A stretch of DNA of 6,356 bases from an uncultured beta proteobacterium (GTDB lineage Bacteria; Pseudomonadota; Gammaproteobacteria; Burkholderiales; Burkholderiaceae_C): the NCBI GenBank assembly GCA_903834645.1, contig CAILKA010000641.1, positions 1 to 6,356 on the forward strand, written 5' to 3'. Shown piece after piece: positions 1 to 5,735 of the stretch. The notes beneath the pieces were generated by a model. That model worked only from the letters and a program-made list of their open reading frames with translations, did not search any database and was not told the origin of the DNA. The translations under genes and the position numbers were made by a program. Numbering within the stretch: the stretch's first letter is position 1; the number at the start of each line of letters is the position of its first letter.

Positions 1-411
1 CAGGCGAAAAAGCCGATGGATGCCGCCGAACTCGAGGCGCTCCTCTCCTTCAGCCGCGAAAGGAACACCGCGCGGGGCCTCACCGGCATGCTGATCTACC
101 GGTATTCGGCCGACTCGGAAACCGGACGCTTCATCCAGATGCTCGAAGGCGACAAACGCGAGGTGCGCGCCCTGTACGACAAGATCCGGAAAGACAAGCG
201 CCACCACACCATCCTCACGCTCGACGAAGGCGAGATCGAAGCTCGCATGTTCAGCGAGTGGGCCATGGGGTTCAAGAATGTCGACGACGCGCTACTTGCC
301 GGGTTGCCTGGTCATGCCCGCCTCGGCGACGCGTCGTTCGACCCCGCGGCTTTCCGGAATTCGAACGTCGAGGCCCTCAACCTCTTGAAGTTCTTTCATG
401 ACGCGTCTTGA
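1..411 (+). CDS. BLUF-domain blue-light sensor protein, N-terminus cut by window edge
   Basis: BLUF domains bind FAD non-covalently and sense blue light through a hydrogen-bond switch around the flavin; short BLUF proteins usually signal through a partner protein. The frame is open from base 1, and the ATG at 16 lies inside the domain, so the true start is upstream. Of 136 visible residues, the motif SRERNTARGLTGMLIY carries the flavin-contacting Asn (codon 64-66). RFIQMLEG carries the switch Gln (codon 136-138). WAMGF supplies the Trp and Met that match AppA W104 and M106: the Gln-to-Trp distance is 41 residues, as in AppA (63 to 104). The essential Tyr should lie about 24 residues before the Asn, just outside the window. 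The Asn-Gln spacing is 24 rather than the usual 18, so the intervening loop is about six residues longer. No effector domain follows; the protein ends about 50 residues after the Met. The target is unknown. Family assignment is firm. Confidence 0.9.
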   Translation, partial: QAKKPMDAAELEALLSFSRERNTARGLTGMLIYRYSADSETGRFIQMLEGDKREVRALYDKIRKDKRHHTILTLDEGEIEARMFSEWAMGFKNVDDALLAGLPGHARLGDASFDPAAFRNSNVEALNLLKFFHDAS

Positions 412-452
412 ACTGCCCGCTCAGGTTCGCACCGAGGCAAGCCGCGTCTTGA
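402..452 (+). repeat. 10-base direct repeat across the BLUF stop and the downstream gap
   Basis: The decamer CGCGTCTTGA occurs at 402-411, where its last three bases are the BLUF stop codon, and again at 443-452. The second copy contains TTGACT (449-454), which resembles a sigma-70 -35 box. GTCTT (446-450) is also mirrored by AAGAC (460-464). No good -10 box lies at the expected distance; the nearest AT-rich bases are CAAATT at 468-473, only 13 bases away. The gap 412-501 could hold the promoter of the dehydrogenase gene, but nothing here is decisive. Confidence 0.3.
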
Positions 453-501
453 CTCGCAGAAGACTGCCAAATTCCCCACCCCTCAGCTGGAGAACAACCT
501 G

Positions 502-1515
502 ATGTCGTTCGCACCCATCAACGTGGCCTGCCTTGGCATGGGCTGGTGGTCCGATGTGCTGGCCGATGCCATGCAGCGTTCGGACAAGTTTGTCATCCGG
601 TCCTGCTACACCCGTTCGGAAGACAAGCGCGCCGCCTTTGCCGCGAAGTACGGCTGCACCGCAGCCAGCAGCTACGAGGCCATCCTGGCCGACCCGTCGA
701 TCGACGCCATCATCAACACCACGCCCAACAACGTCCACCTGGAAACGACGCGACAAGCCGCTGAGGCCGGCAAGCACGTGTTCCTCGACAAGCCGATTGC
801 CAATACCCTGTCGGAAGGACGTGCGATCACCGAGGCCTGCCGCAAGGCCGGCGTCGTGCTGGCGCTGGGCTACCAGCGCCGTCGAGAGAGCCAGTTCCGC
901 TGGATCAAGCAGCAGATCGACGCCGGGGTGTTCGGCAAGCTGGTCAACGCAGAAGCCAACATCAGCCGTGACCGCCTGGGCAAGATCGACCTCAGTTCAT
1001 GGCGCTATCAGGCTGCCGGCATGCCGGGCGGCGTGATGCTGCAGATTGGCGTGCACTACGTCGACGTGCTCGAGTACCTGATGGGGCCGATCACGGCGGT
1101 CAGTGGGCAGTCTGCGCAACTGGTGCTACCGGGCGACAACCCCGATGTGGCCTCGCTCTTGCTGCAGCATGAGAACGGCGCGCTCTCGACCGTCAATGCG
1201 AGTTACGCATCGGCCACCGAGAACTACGTGATGAACATCTACGGCAAGGAAGCCAGCGCCTATTACGACCTTCGTGGCGGCCTGCGCTTCATCAAGCGCG
1301 GCACCGAGCAGGCAGAAGCGGTGCCGTTCACCAAGAACGACACCTTCGTCGACGAACTCGAAGAGTTCGCAGCTGCAGTGCGTGGGCAGGGGGTGCCTGA
1401 GACAGGCGGCGAATATGCCACCCGTTCGCTCGGCGTGATTCGCGCCGGGATCATTTCGGCCCGCGAAGGCCGGCGCGTGCAATTGGCAGAAGTGCTCGCC
1501 GACCCCGAGGCTTGA
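502..1515 (+). CDS. Gfo/Idh/MocA-family NAD(P)-dependent oxidoreductase
   Basis: This is a cytosolic dehydrogenase of 337 residues, typical for the family, whose members oxidise or reduce a hydroxyl/carbonyl on sugars, inositols or sugar acids. The N-terminal Rossmann fold starts with LGMGWWS (residues 11-17), a variant of the GxGWWG dinucleotide motif in which the last Gly is Ser. TPNNVH (74-79) and LDKPIA (95-100) follow; K97 is the family EKP-type lysine. The C-terminal substrate domain contains GGVMLQIGVHYVD (176-188), with His185 and Asp188 as the usual catalytic pair. The start is supported by GGAG at 489-492, nine bases before the ATG. The next gene, a broken PanE-like reductase, begins 13 bases after the stop, so the two were probably co-transcribed. 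The substrate cannot be read from the sequence; the neighbouring reductase and dehydratase remnants suggest a sugar acid. The gene itself shows no damage. Confidence 0.92.
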   Translation: MSFAPINVACLGMGWWSDVLADAMQRSDKFVIRSCYTRSEDKRAAFAAKYGCTAASSYEAILADPSIDAIINTTPNNVHLETTRQAAEAGKHVFLDKPIANTLSEGRAITEACRKAGVVLALGYQRRRESQFRWIKQQIDAGVFGKLVNAEANISRDRLGKIDLSSWRYQAAGMPGGVMLQIGVHYVDVLEYLMGPITAVSGQSAQLVLPGDNPDVASLLLQHENGALSTVNASYASATENYVMNIYGKEASAYYDLRGGLRFIKRGTEQAEAVPFTKNDTFVDELEEFAAAVRGQGVPETGGEYATRSLGVIRAGIISAREGRRVQLAEVLADPEA

Positions 1516-1528
1516 CGAAGGGTCGTAC

Positions 1529-2484
1529 ATGAAGATCGCCGTCGTCGGCGCCGGCGCGATCGGCGGCTACCTTGGCGCCCGCCTCGCGGCGGCGGGCGAG
1601 GACGTGACCTTCATTGCACGAGGCCGCAACCTCGAGGCGATCCGCGCTCACGGATTCCGCCTGATCGAGGAGGACGGCCAGGAACTGCACGCGCCTACCG
1701 CCAAGGCTGTGCAGCACATGGCCGAGGCCGGTCCGCAGGATGCGGTGCTACTGACCGTCAAGGCGCACCAGTTGGTCGACTTGCTGCCGCAGCTTCGCGA
1801 GCTTTTCGGCCCGCGGACGTCCGTGGTGTCGATGATCAACGGTGTGCCCTGGTGGTACTTCCACCGGCTGGCGGGGCCCTACGAGGGGCGGCGACTGGAG
1901 AGCGTGGACCCCTGGTGCAGCCCGGCCTGGTGCGGGTGCTGGAGGGCAACCGCTTCACGCTGGGGGAGCCAGATGGCGGGCGCAGCGAGCGCATCGAAAC
2001 CCTGTCCCGGGCGCTGACGAGGGCCGGGTTCAAGGCTCCGATCAGCAAGGACATACGTGGCGTGATCTGGGTCAAGCTGTGGGGCAACGTCAGCTTCAAC
2101 CCCATCTCGGCTCTGACGCACGCGACGCTCGAGGACATCTGCCGCTTTGCGCCGACGCGTGCGTTGGTCGCAGCGATGATGGCTGAGGCTCAGGCCGTCG
2201 GGGAGAGCCTGGGCGTGGAGTTCATGGTGCCACTGGAGAAGCGCATTACAGGTGGCGAGGCGGTGGGCGCGCACAAGACGTCGATGCTGCAGGATGTGGA
2301 AAACGGTCGCGCGCTCGAGCTCGATGCACTGGTGGCTGCAGTGCTGGAGCTGGGCCGCATCACTGCGACACCCATGCCGACGATCTCTGCGGTGTATGCG
2401 GCCGTGTCGCTGCTGCAGCGTACGTTGCAGCAGCAGCGAGGGCGACTGCGCATCGACTCGGCCATACTGCCTGCCCATCCCTAA
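1529..2484 (+). pseudogene. panE: 2-dehydropantoate 2-reductase family gene (PanE/ApbA-like), broken by internal deletion and frameshift
   Basis: Intact enzymes reduce ketopantoate to pantoate with NADPH in coenzyme A synthesis, but the family also holds paralogues acting on other 2-oxo acids, so the symbol is family-level. The first frame (1529-1912, 128 residues) has GAGAIGGYLG at 7-16, LTVKAH with K78, and INGVPWWYFHR from 103, ending at ESVDP. Homology then resumes one frame away at 1912 with LVQPGLVRVLEGNRF. It continues through WVKLWGN (catalytic Lys 2074-2076, Asn 2086-2088) and RALELDAL (Glu 2317-2319, like E. coli E256) to TAA at 2482-2484. Relatives, from memory, have about 26 residues between SVDP and the PG that follows; only three remain. 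The deletion is therefore about 70 bases (3n+1). The 5' frame adds 34 unrelated residues and stops at 2017. The start follows AAGGG (1518-1522). The last residues are read out of frame from a dehydratase fragment. An assembly error is the main alternative. Confidence 0.85.
2409..2434 (+). repeat. 26-base near-perfect palindrome near the 3' end of the reductase pseudogene
   Basis: The two 13-base halves (2409-2421 and 2422-2434) are reverse complements except for one G/T pair at 2418/2425. The palindrome lies inside the codons for LLQRTLQQ and ends about 25-35 bases before the junction with the dehydratase remnant. As RNA it could form a stem with a GUAC loop. It has no T-run after it, so it does not look like an intrinsic terminator. 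It may simply reflect Leu/Gln-rich coding. Confidence 0.45.
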
Positions 2485-2656
2485 GAAGCTCGCGCAATCG
2501 GGCGTGAAGGACATGGTGCGCACCTCCGACGCACGCATGAGCGGCACCGCCTTCGGCACGATCGTGCTGCATGTGTCGCCCGACGCGTCCTCGGGCGGGC
2601 CGCTGGCTCCTGCGCGGGTCGGCGCCCGGCTGAACGTGACAGGCGGCGCGCGATGA
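2471..2656 (+). pseudogene. Remnant of an IlvD/Edd-family dehydratase (C-terminal fragment)
   Basis: In the frame of 2471-2653 the translation starts LPIPKKLAQSGVKDMVR and continues with SDARMSGTAFGT, VLHVSPDA and GGPLAP. This is the hallmark C-terminal block of dihydroxyacid and sugar-acid dehydratases, where the usual text is PxPxKLL..GV.DMVRISDARMSGTA.GT..LH..PE...GGPLALV. The Ser of ARMSG is the proposed catalytic base in the family. Only about 61 codons of a protein of roughly 570-600 residues remain. The [2Fe-2S]-cluster and metal-binding part upstream is absent, and so is the normal C-terminal tail after LNV. The changes RIS to RTS and PLALV to PLAPA fit relaxed selection. There is no plausible start codon or ribosome site. 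Homology begins inside the end of the reductase pseudogene, and the frame stops at TGA 2654-2656, overlapping the ATG of mtnN. The sugar-acid (for example arabinonate) dehydratase branch is possible but cannot be separated from IlvD here. Confidence 0.85.
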
Positions 2657-3393
2657 GCCTGGCCATCGTCAGCGCGATGCGCGAGGAGCTGCGCGCACTG
2701 CTGCCCCTGCTGGCCGGCGCGCGCGTGCAGCGCTGCGCCGGGCGTGACTTCCACGTGGGCGAGCTGGACGGGCGGCCGGCCGTGCTCGTGCTCAGCGGCA
2801 TCGGCAAGGTGGCGGCCGCCGCCACCGCGGCCCTGGCCATCGACCGCTTCCACGCACGCAGCGTGCTCTTCACCGGGGTGGCCGGCGGCCTGGGGGCCGG
2901 GGTGGGTGTGGGGGACGTGGTCGTGGCCGATGCGCTGCTGCAGCATGACCTGGACGTCTCGCCCCTGTTCCCGCGCTGGGAGGTGCCGCTGACGGGCCGG
3001 GCGCGCTTTGCCACCGAGGTGTCGCGCCGCGCGTTGCTCGAGCAGGCGGCGCGCGAGGTGCTCCGGGCCCCGCACCCCATGCTCGCGGGCTTCGGGTTGT
3101 CTGCCACGCTGCTGCATACGGGCCTGGTCATCAGTGGCGACCGCTTCGTGTCCTCGGCTGCCGAGAGCCAGGCGCTGCGTGCTGCCCTGCCCGACGCGTT
3201 GGCCGTCGAAATGGAGGGGGCGGCGATGGCACAAGTGTGCGCTGACTTCGACGTTCCTCTTGTGGTGATGAGGACGATCTCCGATCGCGCCGACGACACG
3301 GCGCACGTGGACTTCGGCCGTTTCGTCGCCGAGGTGGCCGCCGAGTACACGCGCGACATCGTGCACGCCGCGCTCGCGCGGGGCCTGGCCTGA
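2653..3393 (+). CDS. mtnN: 5'-methylthioadenosine/S-adenosylhomocysteine nucleosidase
   Basis: This cytosolic enzyme hydrolyses methylthioadenosine, S-adenosylhomocysteine and 5'-deoxyadenosine to adenine and the corresponding ribose compound, removing inhibitory by-products of SAM-using enzymes. The 246-residue protein shows the full family layout: AMREEL with the catalytic acid E11 (E. coli E12), SGIGKV (48-53), FTGVAGGL (73-80), ISGDRFV (160-166), VEMEGAAMAQV (185-195) with the ribose-binding Glu at 188, and ISDRAD (209-214) with the catalytic D211 (E. coli D197). It is slightly longer than the E. coli protein (about 232 residues), partly in the region around 100-150. The start at 2653 fits the family N-terminus; the preceding sequence is only weakly Shine-Dalgarno-like (AGGCGG, 2641-2646). 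The ATG forms ATGA with the stop of the dehydratase remnant. No gene follows for 103 bases. Confidence 0.94.
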   Translation: MSLAIVSAMREELRALLPLLAGARVQRCAGRDFHVGELDGRPAVLVLSGIGKVAAAATAALAIDRFHARSVLFTGVAGGLGAGVGVGDVVVADALLQHDLDVSPLFPRWEVPLTGRARFATEVSRRALLEQAAREVLRAPHPMLAGFGLSATLLHTGLVISGDRFVSSAAESQALRAALPDALAVEMEGAAMAQVCADFDVPLVVMRTISDRADDTAHVDFGRFVAEVAAEYTRDIVHAALARGLA

Positions 3394-3439
3394 GCGCAAG
3401 GGCCCGGGCCGCGGCAAGTGGCCGTACCTGGTCGCACCT

Positions 3440-3468
3440 CGTCGCTCCGCGACGCATCTCGACGCATC
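3440..3468 (+). repeat. Short hairpin and tandem repeat in the mtnN-amidase gap
   Basis: CGTCGC (3440-3445) and GCGACG (3449-3454) form a six-base-pair stem with a TCC loop. The 9-mer CGACGCATC occurs at 3450-3458 and again at 3460-3468. There is no U-rich tract, so a Rho-independent terminator is unlikely. The rest of the gap (3394-3496) holds GGCCCGGGCC, a perfect 10-base palindrome at 3401-3410, just after the mtnN stop. No clear promoter is visible. Function is unknown. Confidence 0.35.
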
Positions 3469-3496
3469 CACCCGGCAGCCAGGTGCTGCGGCGAAA

Positions 3497-4918
3497 ATGG
3501 CAGCCATGAAGACCGATTCCGACCGCCCCGCTCCCGGCGGCCACGCACCGCGCGCCGGCCTGATCGCGCGTGGGCACGCGCAGGCTGCCGATGGCAGCTG
3601 CTCCTACACCGCGCGCGTGGAGGCGGCGCTGCGCCGTGCCCGCGACAGCGCTGCCGCGCACGTCTTCACGGCCTTGCACGAGGAGTCGGCGCGAGAGGCG
3701 GCGCGGCACGCCGACGCCTTGGCGCGTGCGGGGCTCAGCGCGGGGCCGCTGGCGGGCCTGCCGGTGTCGGTGAAGGACCTCTTCGACGTGGCTCGCGAGC
3801 CCACGCCCGCGGGTTCGCGGCTGCGCCGCGAGGACCCGCCTGCGACGTCCGATGCGGTGGCCGTGGCGCGGCTGCGCGCCGCGGGAGCGGCGCTCATCGG
3901 GCGCACGAACATGACCGAGTTCGCGTTCTCCGGTGTGGGCATCAACCCGCACCTGGGCACGCCGCGCAACCCCTGCGACGCCACGCTCGCCCGCATCCCG
4001 GGCGGCTCGTCCTCGGGCGCAGCCGTGTCGGTGGCGCTCGGCATCGTCGCCGCAGCCCTGGGCTCGGACACCGCCGGCTCGATCCGCGTGCCCGCTGCGC
4101 TGTGCGGCGTCACGGGCTTCAAGAGCACGCAGTCGCGCGTGCCGCTGCAAGGGGCCTTCCCCCTGTCGCACACGCTCGACACCGTGTGCGCGATGGCCCC
4201 GACGGTGGCCGACTGCCTGGTCGTGGACGGCGTGATCGCCGGCGCGCCGCTGCCGGTGCGCGCGCGCACGCTGGCGGGCGTGCGGCTCGTGCTGCCCGGC
4301 ACGGTGGTGCTCGATGCGCTCGAGCCCGCGGTGGCCTCGGCCTTCTCGCGCGCCCTGTCGGCGCTTTCGGCGGCCGGGGCCCAGGTGGTGGAGGAGCCGC
4401 TGCCCGAACTCGCCGAGATCGCCGCCATCAACGCCCCGGGGGGCCTGTCGGCGGTGGAGGCCTGGGCCACGCACCGCGCCGACATGCAGGCCCGGCGCGA
4501 GGCCTTCGACCCTCGCGTGGCCGCGCGCATCGCCCTGGGCGAAGCGGTCAGCGCGGCCGACTACCTGCGCATCCTGCAGCGCCGGCGCGACTGGATCGCG
4601 CGCATGCAGGCCCGGCTCGCGCCTTTCGATGCACTCGTGTGCCCGACGGTGCCGATCACCGCACCCGCCATCGAGCCGCTGCTGGCCAGCGACGAGGCCT
4701 TCTTTCGCACCAATGCGCTCTTGCTGCGCAATACCATCGTAGCCAACTTCCTGGATGGCTGCTCCTTCAGCCTGCCGTGCCACGCCCCGGGGGAGCTGCC
4801 CGTGGGGCTGATGCTCACGGCCCCCGGCGGCACCGACGCGCGGTTGGCCGAGGTGGCGCTGGCGGCCGAGGCGGCGCTGGCGGGGCGCGGGGTGCCGGGC
4901 GTCCAGGTGAGCGACTGA
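3497..4918 (+). CDS. Amidase-signature family hydrolase (GatA-like amidase)
   Basis: Amidase-signature enzymes hydrolyse carboxamides through a Ser-cisSer-Lys triad. All three residues are present: K93 in PVSVKDLFD, the cis-Ser S171 in PGGSSSG, and the nucleophile S195 in SDTAGSIRVPAALCG. The S171-S195 distance of 24 equals that between S217 and S241 in FAAH. NMTEFAFSGVG (138-148) and GFKSTQ (207-212) are further family landmarks. At 473 residues it has normal family length, with no signal peptide, so it is cytosolic. ATG codons at 3497 and 3506 are both possible starts; neither has a strong ribosome site. It resembles GatA, but no gatC or gatB lies beside it and it precedes rsmE by 10 bases, so a standalone amidase is more likely than a tRNA amidotransferase subunit. 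The substrate is unknown. It probably shares a transcript with rsmE. Confidence 0.92.
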   Translation: MAAMKTDSDRPAPGGHAPRAGLIARGHAQAADGSCSYTARVEAALRRARDSAAAHVFTALHEESAREAARHADALARAGLSAGPLAGLPVSVKDLFDVAREPTPAGSRLRREDPPATSDAVAVARLRAAGAALIGRTNMTEFAFSGVGINPHLGTPRNPCDATLARIPGGSSSGAAVSVALGIVAAALGSDTAGSIRVPAALCGVTGFKSTQSRVPLQGAFPLSHTLDTVCAMAPTVADCLVVDGVIAGAPLPVRARTLAGVRLVLPGTVVLDALEPAVASAFSRALSALSAAGAQVVEEPLPELAEIAAINAPGGLSAVEAWATHRADMQARREAFDPRVAARIALGEAVSAADYLRILQRRRDWIARMQARLAPFDALVCPTVPITAPAIEPLLASDEAFFRTNALLLRNTIVANFLDGCSFSLPCHAPGELPVGLMLTAPGGTDARLAEVALAAEAALAGRGVPGVQVSD

Positions 4919-4928
4919 GCCGCACATC

Positions 4929-5735
4929 GTGTCGATCCGCTTGCACGTGAGCGTCCCGCTGGTGGAGGGCGCGCAGTTCGAGTTGCCCGAGTCGGCCGCG
5001 CGCCATGCGCAGGTCAGGCGCGTGCAGCCGGGTGACGCGGTCCACCTCTTTGACGGGCGCGGCGGCGAGCACGAGGCGCGGGTGCTCGAGATGGGTCGCC
5101 GCGCCGTGGTGGTGCGCGTGGGCCCGCCTCGGCCGGTGCTGCCCGAACTCGCGCTGCAGGTGACCCTGGCCGTGGGCATGCCGGCCAACGAGCGCATGGA
5201 CTTTCTCGTGGAGAAGGCCACCGAGCTCGGCGTGGCGCAGATCCAGCCGCTGCAGTGCGCGCGCAGCGTCATGCGCCTGGACGCCGAGCGCGCGCAGCGG
5301 CGTGGCTTGCACTGGCAGGCCGTGGCCGCGGCGGCGGCCGAGCAGTGCGGCCGTGCGGTGGTGCCTGCGCTCGCGCCGGTATCGGATCTCACGGCCTGGT
5401 GCGAGGCGCTGCCGCGCGCTGCGGCCGGGCAGCGCGTGCTGCTGAGCCTGTCGCCTGCGGCCGATCCGGTCGCTCACGTCCTCGCGGGCTGGGATGGGGG
5501 CGCGGCGGCTGCCGGGGCCGGTGACGGTGCGCAGCCCCCGAGCCTGGATGTGCTGGCGCTCAGTGGCCCGGAAGGGGGCCTGACGGCGCAGGAGGAGGCC
5601 GCGGCGCGCGCCGCCGGCTTCGTGCCCGTGAGCCTGGGCCCGCGCGTGCTGCGCGCCGACACCGCGCCGCTGGCGCTGCTGGCGTGGCTGGCGCTCAGCG
5701 CCGCGCCGAGCCCGCCACCAGCTCGAAGCGCATGA
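4929..5735 (+). CDS. rsmE: 16S rRNA (uracil(1498)-N(3))-methyltransferase
   Basis: RsmE uses SAM to methylate N3 of U1498 in 16S rRNA, acting on the assembled 30S subunit. The 268-residue protein has an N-terminal PUA-like domain (about 1-68, with AARHAQVRRVQPGD and LFDGRGGE) and a C-terminal SPOUT trefoil-knot domain. KATELGV (96-102), EQCGR (138-142), LSGPEGGLT (211-219) and LGPRVLRADTA (236-246) are the SAM-binding and knot motifs. An Ala/Gly-rich stretch at about 186-205 looks like a loop expansion. The start is GTG at 4929, which gives the expected N-terminus; no internal ATG comes before the PUA motifs. The amidase stop is 10 bases upstream, suggesting co-transcription, although no clear Shine-Dalgarno is visible. 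The last 41 bases overlap the end of the opposing methyltransferase gene. Confidence 0.95.
   Translation: MSIRLHVSVPLVEGAQFELPESAARHAQVRRVQPGDAVHLFDGRGGEHEARVLEMGRRAVVVRVGPPRPVLPELALQVTLAVGMPANERMDFLVEKATELGVAQIQPLQCARSVMRLDAERAQRRGLHWQAVAAAAAEQCGRAVVPALAPVSDLTAWCEALPRAAAGQRVLLSLSPAADPVAHVLAGWDGGAAAAGAGDGAQPPSLDVLALSGPEGGLTAQEEAAARAAGFVPVSLGPRVLRADTAPLALLAWLALSAAPSPPPARSA

Noticed and set aside
1529..2017. Programmed frameshift in the PanE-like gene
   Set aside because: No slippery heptamer is visible at the junction, and about 23 residues are missing in addition to the shift, so recoding would not restore the enzyme.
2252..2470. Upstream extension of the dehydratase remnant frame to an ATG at 2252
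   Set aside because: Before about 2471 the frame reads Arg/Cys/Trp-rich nonsense antagonistic to the reductase frame; dehydratase similarity starts only at LPIPKK. It is not a real gene start.
1852..2484. Intact 210-residue protein starting at ATG 1852
   Set aside because: Its first 20 residues are out of frame with family sequence, and it lacks the whole NADP-binding domain. It is better read as the 3' half of a broken reductase.
3440..3454. Hairpin as a Rho-independent terminator
   Set aside because: The stem is only six base pairs and is not followed by a T-rich tract.
1879..3507. 542-codon open frame on the minus strand covering the pseudogenes and mtnN
   Set aside because: Low-complexity His/Arg/Gln-rich translation, opposite regions with firm plus-strand homology. 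It is a composition artefact.
3497..4918. Amidase as GatA of the Glu-tRNA(Gln) amidotransferase
   Set aside because: Family motifs are shared, but no gatC or gatB is adjacent and the gene precedes rsmE. The symbol gatA is not justified.
3418..4950. 510-codon plus-strand frame overlapping the amidase
   Set aside because: The amidase frame at 3497-4918 has the full catalytic triad; this one is an Arg/Gly/Ala-rich shadow.
3131..5392. 753-codon open frame on the minus strand
   Set aside because: It lies opposite mtnN, the amidase and rsmE, all with clear catalytic motifs. Its translation is Arg/Ala/Gly/His-rich with no recognisable domain, which is typical of antisense frames in very GC-rich DNA.
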